Assembly: GCA_000437915.1 (NCBI GenBank)
Contig: FR900993.1
Location: 11,469 to 34,982, forward strand
DNA from: Subdoligranulum sp. CAG:314
Lineage (GTDB): Bacteria > Bacillota > Clostridia > Christensenellales > CAG-314
Length of the DNA: 23,514 nt
Direction: 5' to 3'
Of the stretch, positions 1 through 6,995 are shown in pieces (the first letter of the stretch is position 1; every line of letters starts with the position of its first letter). The translations under genes were made by a program, and so were the position numbers. The notes below the pieces were generated by a model, which was not told the DNA's origin, did not search any database, and saw nothing but the letters and a program-made list of their open reading frames with translations.

Positions 1-2
1 AC

Positions 3-31
3 GCCTGCCGCTTTTAGCGGCAGTTTTTTTT
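3..31 (+). terminator. Intrinsic terminator of a plus-strand gene left of the window
   Basis: A perfect GC-rich hairpin (CTGCCGC, loop TTTTA, GCGGCAG) is followed by eight T on the plus strand. The T-tract exists only in this orientation, so it should end a transcript that enters from the left edge, not the minus-strand lipoprotein gene that stops at 68. Confidence 0.8.
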
Positions 32-67
32 ATCCTACAATCCGCGCACGACGCGCTTTATTTAAGT

Positions 68-2614
68 TCACAATTTTTGCGTTAAAAGACGTTCAGAAAT
101 ATATTTTTCGACAAACGGCTCTTTTGCCGCCGCAAAAAATCCATCGGACAAAACCTTATTGTCGGCGGCGGAGAAAGCCTCCGACGGCGCTTTCTCTTCC
201 GTGTCATTTACACTGCTTGAAAACTCCTCCTCGGGGAGCGTAAAGTTTCCGTCAATGCACTCAATGACATTCGCAATACGAACGTACAACAGGTTGTACA
301 CCGCCTCCTCGCTTCCCAAAACGGCAACAAGCTGCGACTTGGTTCCTTTCCACACGATTTTATCCAGCAAATAATCCGTCCCCCAGAACGTAATGCTTTT
401 TAAACAGGAGGGAAGATGAATTTCCTTTACTCCCTCGACGTACATATACGAAAAACCGTACACCGGACGCCCCTGAATTTTTTCTGGAACTCGGACAACG
501 CTGTCGCCGCCGCAATACGCGGTGATGTCTACGCACGCTTCGCCGTAAGGCGAATCTTGCTCCCGCCAGAAATATGTCTTGAATTCCGTCAGATTTTTGT
601 AATCGGATTTTTCCTCCTCCGTCATCGGAGCAAAGACATATTTATTAAAAAATTCGTTTCCGTCGCTGTTGACGGTTATGCTGATTTCGGTCAATGAAGT
701 CGCTTCCTGCCAACCCATTTCGAAAACAAGCGTCGCGAGGTCTTCAAAACCCGAATTTAATTCGTTCATCTTGAAGTAATAGAGAGAATACGGGAGGATG
801 ACGGTTGCGGACTTTGAGCTGAAAAAGCTTAACCCGCTTACCAAGTCAAACAGGTTTATTTCTACGAAGCTGCCGCCGTCTATGCCGTTTAGCCAAAGGG
901 CTCCGTCAAAATCCGCATTCACGCGTTTTATTTCGGAAAATACCTCTATGTTGCAATGTCCGCCGCCGCTTATGTTCAGCGTTCCTACGGAGCAATTTAT
1001 CTGCAAAGCCCGCTCCATATATTCCATGTCCGTAAAGTCTACATTCAAGGTGTTGACAACGCCGAGCTTTCCGCCCTCCGCTCCGCCAAAAATCCATTCA
1101 TAATCTGTCGAATTTCCGTTTAGTTTTAAAGTCATTTCGTCGAGCATTGACGGAGCGCCCGTACCGCGCAGCATCAACCCCGCCGCGTGTATACCTCCGT
1201 CGGCAACGGACAGACGGCGAAGCGCGGAAAAACGGCCCCACTCAAAGCAGAGCAGCGCGCCTTGCGACACTTCTCCGTTTAAATCGAGCGACGTTCTGCT
1301 TTGCGCGCCGGCAACATAGAGAAGCATACCGTCTTGACTTGAATACAGACAGTTGTTTTGCGTATGGAACAGCGCGGAGCCTCCGCTGACGGATATCGTG
1401 TCGAGAAAGCGATAGTCACCGTTTTCCGAATTAAGATTCAAGGCAAAATATTTTAAAGGACACTCCACGAGCGTTTTGTCTTGGCTCGGCAGTTTTTCGC
1501 CTTCAAGCCGTTCCAGCTCGCCTTTTTCAACTTTTACCGATTGAACCGTAGCGGGTATGACGAGTTCCTTTACGTGCTCGGGGAAGCGCAGCTCATAGTA
1601 AATTGAGCGCACCGAAGGCAGCGTAACTGAAGAAGGGCAATCTTCGTCCTTGCCCGTCCAACCGTACAGAACGCCGTTTTTAATATCGAACTGACCGTCC
1701 TGTGCGCCGAAATGCTCGCCGCCGTTCATATACTTAATGTAGCATTCCGCCCACTGTTCGCCGTTGATTGTAAAATCGGGAGCAGTCCCCAGCTCTTTTA
1801 TTGCGGCAAAATCGATTGAGGCGAATTCATCTTTTACAAGAGCGTACAATTTTTCTACCGCGTCGGCGGAATCCAAATAATAATCCGTCCCGTTTTGATA
1901 ATATACCGCCGTATTGCTCTCGCCCCTTATGAAATTGAGGAAATTAAGCTCGCTGTCGCCGTAGTAAAACATTTCGTAAGCCCCGCGATTGAGTTGAGCG
2001 TTCTCCTCCGCAACGTCGTATACGGTAAAAGAAAAATCCGTCGCGCCGTTGTAATTGAGTTTCATTACAAAATATTCCTCGTAAAAATTGCCGCCTCCCG
2101 TATATACCTTTACGATAAAACTCGTTCCCTCTTTTTCCGCCTTTAAAAAGATTCCCTCCTCGCGGCAGCCTACCGATACGCCGTAAAAGTTTTTCACTTT
2201 CGGATAAGTGCGCAACGCATCTCCCGCGATAAGCGGAAGCGACATGGTAGTCTGAGACACAAGCTCGAAATAGCCTTTTACGTAATTTTCTTCCATAACC
2301 TGAACGGCATCGGAGTATTCGGCGATTATGTCAAACAAACCGTCGCCTTCATTTTCCGCAAACGCAGTCAAACCGGGCGCGTCGTCGCCTTTTGCAAAAA
2401 CCTTCTGTCGAGCCGCTTTAACACTTTCGGACGCTTTAATTTGCTTTTCGTCCTTGCCCATTCTGTCTACGCTGTTTTCCAAAACGGTCTTTATTACCTG
2501 CTCGAACTCTTCGTACTCTGCGTTTTTAGCAGGCTTGCCGCAGCCCGCCAAAGCCGCCGACAATATTAAAACCGTCAGAAACACCGACAACACAACAACA
2601 AACTTCCTTCTCAT
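68..2614 (-). CDS. BspA-like leucine-rich-repeat lipoprotein
   Basis: An 848-residue exported lipoprotein, probably anchored on the outer face of the cytoplasmic membrane. The ATG at 2614 is chosen because GGAGG lies 6 bases upstream. It opens a signal peptide with MRRK, a hydrophobic stretch (residues 5-23) and lipobox L-A-G-C with Cys25, the residue Lgt would modify. The middle and C-terminal parts contain stretches such as VVRVPEKIQGRPVYGF and LVIPATVQSVKV, which match the repeat style of BspA/LRR_5 proteins (polar residue, hydrophobic strand, I/V-P, then a short loop). The repeats are irregular and separated by long segments I do not recognise. An in-frame GTG at 2680 with its own Shine-Dalgarno-like GGAGG would add 22 residues, but they lack signal-peptide character and overlap a terminator hairpin. 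The gene is monocistronic behind a structured leader. Function is unknown; adhesion or substrate binding is typical of such proteins but is inference. Confidence 0.8.
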   Translation of the reverse strand: MRRKFVVVLSVFLTVLILSAALAGCGKPAKNAEYEEFEQVIKTVLENSVDRMGKDEKQIKASESVKAARQKVFAKGDDAPGLTAFAENEGDGLFDIIAEYSDAVQVMEENYVKGYFELVSQTTMSLPLIAGDALRTYPKVKNFYGVSVGCREEGIFLKAEKEGTSFIVKVYTGGGNFYEEYFVMKLNYNGATDFSFTVYDVAEENAQLNRGAYEMFYYGDSELNFLNFIRGESNTAVYYQNGTDYYLDSADAVEKLYALVKDEFASIDFAAIKELGTAPDFTINGEQWAECYIKYMNGGEHFGAQDGQFDIKNGVLYGWTGKDEDCPSSVTLPSVRSIYYELRFPEHVKELVIPATVQSVKVEKGELERLEGEKLPSQDKTLVECPLKYFALNLNSENGDYRFLDTISVSGGSALFHTQNNCLYSSQDGMLLYVAGAQSRTSLDLNGEVSQGALLCFEWGRFSALRRLSVADGGIHAAGLMLRGTGAPSMLDEMTLKLNGNSTDYEWIFGGAEGGKLGVVNTLNVDFTDMEYMERALQINCSVGTLNISGGGHCNIEVFSEIKRVNADFDGALWLNGIDGGSFVEINLFDLVSGLSFFSSKSATVILPYSLYYFKMNELNSGFEDLATLVFEMGWQEATSLTEISITVNSDGNEFFNKYVFAPMTEEEKSDYKNLTEFKTYFWREQDSPYGEACVDITAYCGGDSVVRVPEKIQGRPVYGFSYMYVEGVKEIHLPSCLKSITFWGTDYLLDKIVWKGTKSQLVAVLGSEEAVYNLLYVRIANVIECIDGNFTLPEEEFSSSVNDTEEKAPSEAFSAADNKVLSDGFFAAAKEPFVEKYISERLLTQKL

Positions 2615-2635
2615 TTTTGACCTCCGAGAAATTTT

Positions 2636-2678
2636 ACAGGGCAAAAAAAGCGTGCCTTCAACCGAAAGCACGCCCTGC
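2636..2678 (-). terminator. Intrinsic terminator inside the lipoprotein leader (attenuator)
   Basis: On the minus strand a 9-bp hairpin with a four-base loop (2651-2672, arms CGTGCTTTC and GAAGGCACG with one G-T pair) is followed by seven T. Flanking CAGGGC (2673-2678) and GCCCTG (2637-2642) can extend the pairing across the T-tract. It sits between the promoter at 2786-2814 and the lipoprotein ATG at 2614, so it would end transcription before the gene unless it is prevented from forming. That position is what one expects of an attenuator or riboswitch expression platform. The regulatory role is inference. Confidence 0.65.
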
Positions 2679-2695
2679 ACAGTACCTCCGATTGC

Positions 2696-2780
2696 TGCGA
2701 CACAATTTCCTGCACAATGGAAAACAGAGATACGAAATGCCTATTCGTACCCATTGTGCAGAATATTCGATTGTGTCGCA
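2696..2780 (-). ncRNA. Nested long hairpin at the 5' end of the lipoprotein leader RNA
   Basis: Three nested inverted repeats are visible. TGCGACACAAT (2696-2706) pairs with ATTGTGTCGCA (2770-2780). CTGCACAATGG (2710-2720) pairs with CCATTGTGCAG (2751-2761). TACGAA (2731-2736) pairs with TTCGTA (2744-2749). Transcription from the promoter just upstream should begin near 2779, so this hairpin forms the very 5' end of the mRNA. The RNA segment CTGCACA of the second stem is also complementary to TGTGCAG at 2675-2681, next to the terminator, so two competing structures are possible. I do not recognise a known riboswitch or T-box class. It could alternatively be a small RNA of about 140 nt. Confidence 0.55.
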
Positions 2781-2785
2781 TATTC

Positions 2786-2814
2786 AGTATAACACATACA
2801 ATCTGTTTTTTCAA
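2786..2814 (-). promoter_or_regulatory. Sigma-A type promoter of the lipoprotein leader
   Basis: TTGAAA (2809-2814) and TATACT (2786-2791), read on the minus strand, are separated by exactly 17 bases. Transcription would start near 2779, the first bases of the nested hairpin. Confidence 0.8.
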
Positions 2815-2840
2815 TGTGGAGAGTACAGTTAATAAATAAA

Positions 2841-2875
2841 AAAGAGCGTCTCGTCTTTCGCGAAATACGCTCTTT
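2841..2875 (-). terminator. Intrinsic terminator of the lgt-pncB-divIVA-MGMT operon
   Basis: Arms AAAGAGCGT (2841-2849) and ACGCTCTTT (2867-2875) form a stem followed on the minus strand by a run of T. It lies 73 bases after the MGMT-family stop codon and upstream of the lipoprotein promoter, so it insulates the two units. Confidence 0.75.
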
Positions 2876-2947
2876 ATTTTAAAATGAAAGATTTTGACAA
2901 AAACAACGTGCAGAACCGCCGCTCGGCATAAAAAGCCGCGCCGAATT

Positions 2948-3244
2948 TTATATAAAAAATTCCTTTTTTACTTTTCCCTGCCCGTCAAAGCCCACGCCCT
3001 CTTTTTCGAGCAGAGCGCGCTGTACTTCCTCTCCGCCGAAGGCAAAGCCCTTGCTCAACGAGCCGTCCTTCATCACCACTCTGTGACAGGGAACAACACC
3101 TTGGTAAGGGTTTACGTGCAAAGCCCAACCAACCTGCCTTGCCATACGCGGGTTTCCCGCAAGGCGTGCAACGCCGCCGTAGCTGATTACCTTGCCCGTC
3201 GGGATTTCGCTCACTATTTTGTAGACCGTTTCAAAAAAATTCAT
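2948..3244 (-). CDS. MGMT-family alkylated-DNA cysteine alkyltransferase, short form
   Basis: A 98-residue protein made up only of the DNA-binding and active-site domain of the O6-methylguanine-DNA methyltransferase family. IPTGKVISYGGVARLAG matches the family's recognition-helix region, and V-P-C-H-R-V-V (Cys53) is the acceptor-cysteine motif. Because Cys is present instead of Trp, it is not a classical alkyltransferase-like (ATL) protein and could transfer an alkyl group irreversibly to itself. Ogt/Ada-C proteins are usually 160-180 residues and carry an additional N-terminal domain that is absent here; such short PCHR proteins are a recognised subgroup with less certain activity. It is the last gene of the operon, 6 bases after the DivIVA-like gene, and its ribosome binding site is weak. 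Confidence 0.85.
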   Translation of the reverse strand: MNFFETVYKIVSEIPTGKVISYGGVARLAGNPRMARQVGWALHVNPYQGVVPCHRVVMKDGSLSKGFAFGGEEVQRALLEKEGVGFDGQGKVKKEFFI

Positions 3245-3250
3245 ATCCGT

Positions 3251-3748
3251 TTAAAGCTCTTTCAAGTCGTTAAGCATATTTTCAAGCGTGAAATCGCCCT
3301 TCATGATTTCTTCAAACTCCAACAGGTGTTTTCCGTCCGTTTCGCCTTGACAGTCCTTGTCCACGCCGCTTGACGCGTCCGTCGCCGCGGCGTCCGCGGC
3401 AGCGCCGACCTCGTCGCGCATGGAGGATATTTGACCGACCATGCCTTGCAGATTTTCAGCCTCTTTTTCCGTCAGCCTGCTTTTGACAAGCTTTTCAAAC
3501 AAATCCACCGTGCGGGAAAAAATATCGCACTTTTTGAGCACCGCCGCGCGGCGCGACTCGTCCATAAGCATTGCGCCGCCCACCGTCGCCGTTTCCTTTC
3601 CCTGTCTTAACTGTTTTATTTCGTCGGCCTGCGCGTCGATAATTTTCTGTTGATTTTCGATAATGGAATTGTTCTGTTCCTCTCTCGATTTGATAAACGC
3701 TTCTACCTGAACGGGGTCGTAGCCCTTTCTTACTCTTTTGAAATTCAT
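3251..3748 (-). CDS. DivIVA-domain coiled-coil protein
   Basis: A 165-residue cytoplasmic protein. The N-terminus (FKRVRKGYDPVQVEAFI) matches the start of the DivIVA/GpsB domain, where a short basic and aromatic loop before GYDxxxV contacts membrane or partner proteins. Residues 20-50 are Glu/Gln/Lys-rich with heptad character and predict a coiled coil. A second helical segment follows at about 70-110, then an Ala/Asp-rich linker. Members of this family mark curved membranes or division sites in Gram-positive bacteria. This one is too divergent to name as DivIVA, GpsB or SepIVA, and lies outside the usual ylm/sep cluster. It starts 2 bases after pncB, so it is probably translationally coupled. 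Confidence 0.7.
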   Translation of the reverse strand: MNFKRVRKGYDPVQVEAFIKSREEQNNSIIENQQKIIDAQADEIKQLRQGKETATVGGAMLMDESRRAAVLKKCDIFSRTVDLFEKLVKSRLTEKEAENLQGMVGQISSMRDEVGAAADAAATDASSGVDKDCQGETDGKHLLEFEEIMKGDFTLENMLNDLKEL

Positions 3749-3750
3749 AA

Positions 3751-5193
3751 TTACTTACCCTTTTTACCCACAAGCTCGTCTATAAGCTTTTGTTTGAGAT
3801 TGTACAGCTTTTCCGACAAATCCACCTTGTAAATATGCGGCTTTTCCAGACGCTTGTATTCGTCCCAGAACTCGTCGAAGCTTTCTCTTTTGCGACGTTG
3901 GATGGTCTTTAAATCGGGCAGGTCGTATACAAGCTTTCCGTCCTTGTAAATCTGTCTGTACAGCTCCTTTGCGCGGAAATTTCTGACCTCTTTGGTTTTC
4001 CAGCGATATTCCGGGTGAATCAGGGTGTAGGGCTTGCTTTCGTCTATTTTTTCGTCCGCCAGACAAATAACGTCGGCAATGGCTTTGTTGTTGTTTTTGG
4101 AAACAAGCCTGAAAATCCTCTTTTCTCCGGGATTGGTCACCTTTGCGGGATTGTCGCTGATTTTCATTTTCGGCGTCATCACGCCGTTTTCCTCCACCTC
4201 GCAGATTTTGTAAACCCCTCCAAGGCTCGGATTTGAGTGGCTGGTAATAAGTTTCGTGCCCACGCCGTAGCAGTCTATGCGCGCGCCCTGCAATTTGAGA
4301 GACTGAATAGTATATTCGTCAAGGTCGCCGCTTGCAAAAATCATGGCGTCCTCAAAGCCCGCCTCGTCCAGCATCTCGCGCGCCTTTTTGCTAAGATAAG
4401 CCAGGTCGCCCGAATCAAGACGTATTCCCTTGGGCTTCAAGCCCTTTTCTCTCATTTCTTTGAAAACGGTGATTGCGTTTTTCACGCCTCTCAACGTGTC
4501 GTAGGTGTCCACAAGCAAAAGGCAGCTGTCGGGATAAATTTCCGCGTAAGCCCTGAACGCTTCAAGCTCGCTGTCAAAAGCCATAATCCAGCTGTGCGCG
4601 TGCGTACCCGTCGCAAAGGTGTCGCACATCTGCGCCGCCAGCACGTTGCTTGTGGAGCTGCAACCGCCGATTAAAGCCGCCCGCGCTCCGTAAACCGCAG
4701 CGTCGGGAGCCTGCGCGCGGCGCAGACCGAATTCGCTTACCTGTCCCGGTTGGGCGACGTAAGCCACGCGGCTTGCCTTTGTGGCAATGAGAGTCTGAAA
4801 ATTGACTATATTCAAAAGAGCCGATTCCATGAGCTGCGCCTCGATAATGGGCGCCTTTACAATCATCAGAGGCTCGCCGGGAAAAACCACCGTTCCCTCT
4901 TCCAGTGCGTAAATATCGCCCGAAAAACGGAAATTTTCGAGATAAGCGAGAAAATCCTCGTCAAAGTCCTTTGTTGAACGCAAATAATCCAGCTGTTCCT
5001 TTTCAAACCGCAGATTTTCTATATATTGCACCGCCTGCTCAAGCCCCGCCGCAATGCAGTAATTGCTTTCGCTGTTTGCCCTGAAAAACAAATCGAACAC
5101 GCTACGCGTCTTTGTCATTTGTTTTTTGAAATAGCCGTACATCATCGTCAGCTCGTAATAATCCGTGAGCAAGGTCAGATTTCTGTTTTTCAT
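3751..5193 (-). CDS. pncB: Nicotinate phosphoribosyltransferase
   Basis: A 480-residue cytosolic enzyme that converts nicotinate and PRPP, with ATP, to nicotinate mononucleotide, the entry step of the Preiss-Handler NAD salvage route. The N-terminus LLTDYYELTMMYGYF, the segment EFGLRRAQ (154-161), GGCSSTSN (176-183) and GTHAHSW (196-202, containing the conserved His that is phosphorylated in the family) are diagnostic. Later segments RLDSGDL and GVGTKLITS complete the phosphoribosyl-binding fold. The length is typical for the Gram-positive long form. The ATG at 5193 follows AAGGA and lies 2 bases after the lgt stop, so it belongs to the lgt operon. Confidence 0.96.
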   Translation of the reverse strand: MKNRNLTLLTDYYELTMMYGYFKKQMTKTRSVFDLFFRANSESNYCIAAGLEQAVQYIENLRFEKEQLDYLRSTKDFDEDFLAYLENFRFSGDIYALEEGTVVFPGEPLMIVKAPIIEAQLMESALLNIVNFQTLIATKASRVAYVAQPGQVSEFGLRRAQAPDAAVYGARAALIGGCSSTSNVLAAQMCDTFATGTHAHSWIMAFDSELEAFRAYAEIYPDSCLLLVDTYDTLRGVKNAITVFKEMREKGLKPKGIRLDSGDLAYLSKKAREMLDEAGFEDAMIFASGDLDEYTIQSLKLQGARIDCYGVGTKLITSHSNPSLGGVYKICEVEENGVMTPKMKISDNPAKVTNPGEKRIFRLVSKNNNKAIADVICLADEKIDESKPYTLIHPEYRWKTKEVRNFRAKELYRQIYKDGKLVYDLPDLKTIQRRKRESFDEFWDEYKRLEKPHIYKVDLSEKLYNLKQKLIDELVGKKGK

Positions 5194-5195
5194 TT

Positions 5196-6323
5196 TTAAA
5201 CATCCTTATCGTTTTTTTGTTTCTTTTTCCGTTTTTGCTTTACCTTGTCCGAGTCAATACTATCCGTTTCGGATTTTGCGTCGGATTGGGAGGCATCCGC
5301 TCCGCTGTCGTCGGACAAATTCTCTTTTTCCTCGGCTTGCGCCTGCTTTTCCTTAAAAGGCTTGCCGGTAATAAAGAGAAATACCCTGTCAAAGGGCGTT
5401 TCGTCCTTTTCTCCCCCGCCTGTCTCCAAAACGGCGGCAGCGTGGACGGTGGTCAGTCCCAGCTTTTTTAAAAGCCTGTCAAACAGACTTTGAAGCTCGG
5501 GCATATAGGCGTTGCACAGCCTGTATATGCCGAGAGTTATCGTAATGCACGAAACCAGCTGAGAAATTCTGATTCCCGTATTGAAGTCTCCCAGCCACAG
5601 ATACAGACTGTCGGAACGCAGTCCCTCTATGACAAGGCGCACTATTCCGTAATATATTCCGTAAAAAGCCACAGCAAGCCCCTTGCGGAAGCGCTTGCTG
5701 CGCAACAAAAGCATGACGAGCACGAAACCTATAAGCGTACACACCGATTCGTAAAAGAAGGTTGCCTGATAATAGTTTTCGCCCACCTTGACCGCCAACG
5801 GAAACCATTGATGCGCGGGGTTTGTGATAAGGTTGCCGTAAGCCTCCTGATTCACGAAGTTGCCCCAGCGCCCGATTGACTGCGCCAGAAGCAGACCGGG
5901 CGCTATATAATCGGAAATTTCCACAGGGTCCTGTTTCTTGACTTTCGCCACTATATACATGGTGATGTAGCCGAAAATCACTCCGCCGTAAATCCCCAAA
6001 CCTCCGTCGCGGAATCGGAAAAAGTCGCTCCAGCTTTGCTTGTAGCCGTCGTAAGGAAAGGCAAAGAAATAAATTCTCGCTCCGAGTATGGCAAGCGGCA
6101 GGATAAACAGCGCGTAATCGAGACTGTCGTAAGGGTCCTTGCCGTGCTTTTTAAGCAGCTGCGAAAAAATCACTATTGCCAGCACCATGCCCGTCACGAT
6201 TATCAGCGCGTAATAGGTTATCCCCAGTCCCCATATTTCCACGGCGGGACTTGAACCCACCTTTCCGTTGAAATTGAGAAAAGGCTTGTCGAAGTCGAAT
6301 ATTTTGAACAGTAGATTTTGCAA
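5196..6323 (-). CDS. lgt: Prolipoprotein diacylglyceryl transferase
   Basis: An integral membrane enzyme that transfers diacylglycerol from phosphatidylglycerol to the lipobox cysteine of prolipoproteins. The signature GRWGNFVNQEAYG (residues 151-163) and R-D-G-G-L-G-I-Y-G-G (105-114) are present. In the second motif the position of E. coli His103 appears to be Tyr. Seven or so hydrophobic segments run to about residue 260. The TTG at 6323 is chosen as start because GAGGTGG precedes it by a normal spacing and the upstream ATG at 6383 lies inside the -35 box. The resulting protein has 375 residues, about 90 more than usual. The excess is a soluble, charged C-terminal tail rich in Lys, Glu, Asp and Ser. 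It is the first gene of the lgt-pncB-divIVA-MGMT operon. The BspA-like lipoprotein nearby is a likely substrate. Confidence 0.95.
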   Translation of the reverse strand: MQNLLFKIFDFDKPFLNFNGKVGSSPAVEIWGLGITYYALIIVTGMVLAIVIFSQLLKKHGKDPYDSLDYALFILPLAILGARIYFFAFPYDGYKQSWSDFFRFRDGGLGIYGGVIFGYITMYIVAKVKKQDPVEISDYIAPGLLLAQSIGRWGNFVNQEAYGNLITNPAHQWFPLAVKVGENYYQATFFYESVCTLIGFVLVMLLLRSKRFRKGLAVAFYGIYYGIVRLVIEGLRSDSLYLWLGDFNTGIRISQLVSCITITLGIYRLCNAYMPELQSLFDRLLKKLGLTTVHAAAVLETGGGEKDETPFDRVFLFITGKPFKEKQAQAEEKENLSDDSGADASQSDAKSETDSIDSDKVKQKRKKKQKNDKDV

Positions 6324-6341
6324 GCGTCGCCACCTCGAACT

Positions 6342-6381
6342 GACTATTTTTTTAATTATAGTCCTCAAAAAAAAAATAGTC
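6342..6381. repeat. 12-bp inverted repeat around the lgt -10 box
   Basis: GACTATTTTTTT (6342-6353) and AAAAAAATAGTC (6370-6381) are perfect reverse complements. They flank the -10 box symmetrically, and the right arm overlaps the -35 box. A third GACTAT (minus strand) lies within the -10 region. The arrangement resembles an operator or a cruciform; no regulator can be named. Confidence 0.6.
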
Positions 6382-6383
6382 AA
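6355..6383 (-). promoter_or_regulatory. Promoter of the lgt operon
   Basis: TTGACT (6378-6383) and TATAAT (6355-6360) on the minus strand are 17 bases apart. Transcription should start near 6348, giving a 25-base leader to the TTG at 6323 and excluding the more upstream ATG. Confidence 0.9.
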
Positions 6384-6539
6384 TCAATCCGCCGAATTTA
6401 AACCGCCGCGTTTAAAACCTACAAATAAGGTCAATACTATCTTCGACAATAAATATAAGAAAAGCCTACATACACTAAAACGCACTTTTTTTCATAATGT
6501 AAATCAGGAGAGTTGGCTTTTCAAAAGGAAGTGAACACC

Positions 6540-6884
6540 GTGATTAAAAGAGGAGAACTGTATTATGCGGATTTAAGCCCCGTGGTGGGCAGCGAACAGG
6601 GCGGCATTCGCCCCGTTTTGGTTTTGCAAAACGATATTGGCAACAAATACAGCCCTACCGTAATCGCCGCGGCAACCACGTCGCGGCTGACAAAAGCAAA
6701 GCTCCCCACCCACATAGAGCTGCCCGGCGACAAATATTGCCTGCCCAAGGACAGCGTGGTGCTGCTCGAACAAATCCGCACCATCGACAAAACCAGACTG
6801 AAAGAAAAAATCGGAGAACTGCCCGAGGACGTGATGAAGGAAGTGAACAACGCGCTGCTTATCAGTCTCGGCTTTTTCCACTGA
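6540..6884 (+). CDS. mazF: EndoA/MazF-type endoribonuclease toxin, no adjacent antitoxin
   Basis: A 114-residue PemK/MazF-family ribosome-independent endoribonuclease that cuts single-stranded mRNA at short specific sites. It closely follows the Bacillus subtilis EndoA sequence pattern from RGELYYADLSPVVGSEQGG through LPTHIEL and DSVVLLEQIRTIDK. Arg24 and Thr47 occupy the positions of the catalytic Arg25 and Thr48 of EndoA. The GTG at 6540 is preferred because AAGGAAG precedes it by 8 bases and it gives the standard N-terminus MIKRGELYYADL; an in-frame TTG at 6513 lies too close to its GGAG. The usual EndoAI/MazE antitoxin gene directly upstream is missing: the 156 bases back to the lgt promoter hold no ORF with a ribosome binding site. 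It stands alone, divergent from lgt, and ends in its own terminator. The promoter is unclear; CATAAT at 6493-6498 is a possible -10. Confidence 0.93.
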   Translation: MIKRGELYYADLSPVVGSEQGGIRPVLVLQNDIGNKYSPTVIAAATTSRLTKAKLPTHIELPGDKYCLPKDSVVLLEQIRTIDKTRLKEKIGELPEDVMKEVNNALLISLGFFH

Positions 6885-6890
6885 CGACGA

Positions 6891-6915
6891 AATGCCGGCA
6901 TATGCCGGCATTTTT
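6891..6915 (+). terminator. Terminator between convergent mazF and ddl
   Basis: ATGCCGGCAT is followed directly by its identical palindromic copy, forming a GC-rich hairpin, then TTTTT on the plus strand. On the minus strand only three T follow, so it mainly serves mazF and may also act weakly on the ddl operon that reads towards it. Confidence 0.75.
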
Positions 6916-6995
6916 GTTTGCGGAAAAATTTTCTTACTCCGCCTACGGGTTTGTTTGCGGCGAAAAAAACAATCTTTACGCGTTTAAAAAAACAC

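Noticed and set aside
2696..2780. The nested inverted repeat as a MITE or insertion-sequence remnant
   Set aside because: No target-site duplication flanks it, no second copy exists in the window, and its position between a promoter and a terminator-Shine-Dalgarno unit fits a leader RNA better.
6324..6383. The longer lgt reading frame from the ATG at 6383
   Set aside because: That ATG lies within the -35 box of the lgt promoter; the TTG at 6323 is downstream of the predicted start point and has a Shine-Dalgarno sequence.
6513..6539. An upstream TTG start for mazF that adds nine residues
   Set aside because: Its GGAG is only two bases away from the TTG, while the GTG at 6540 has proper spacing and gives the standard family N-terminus.
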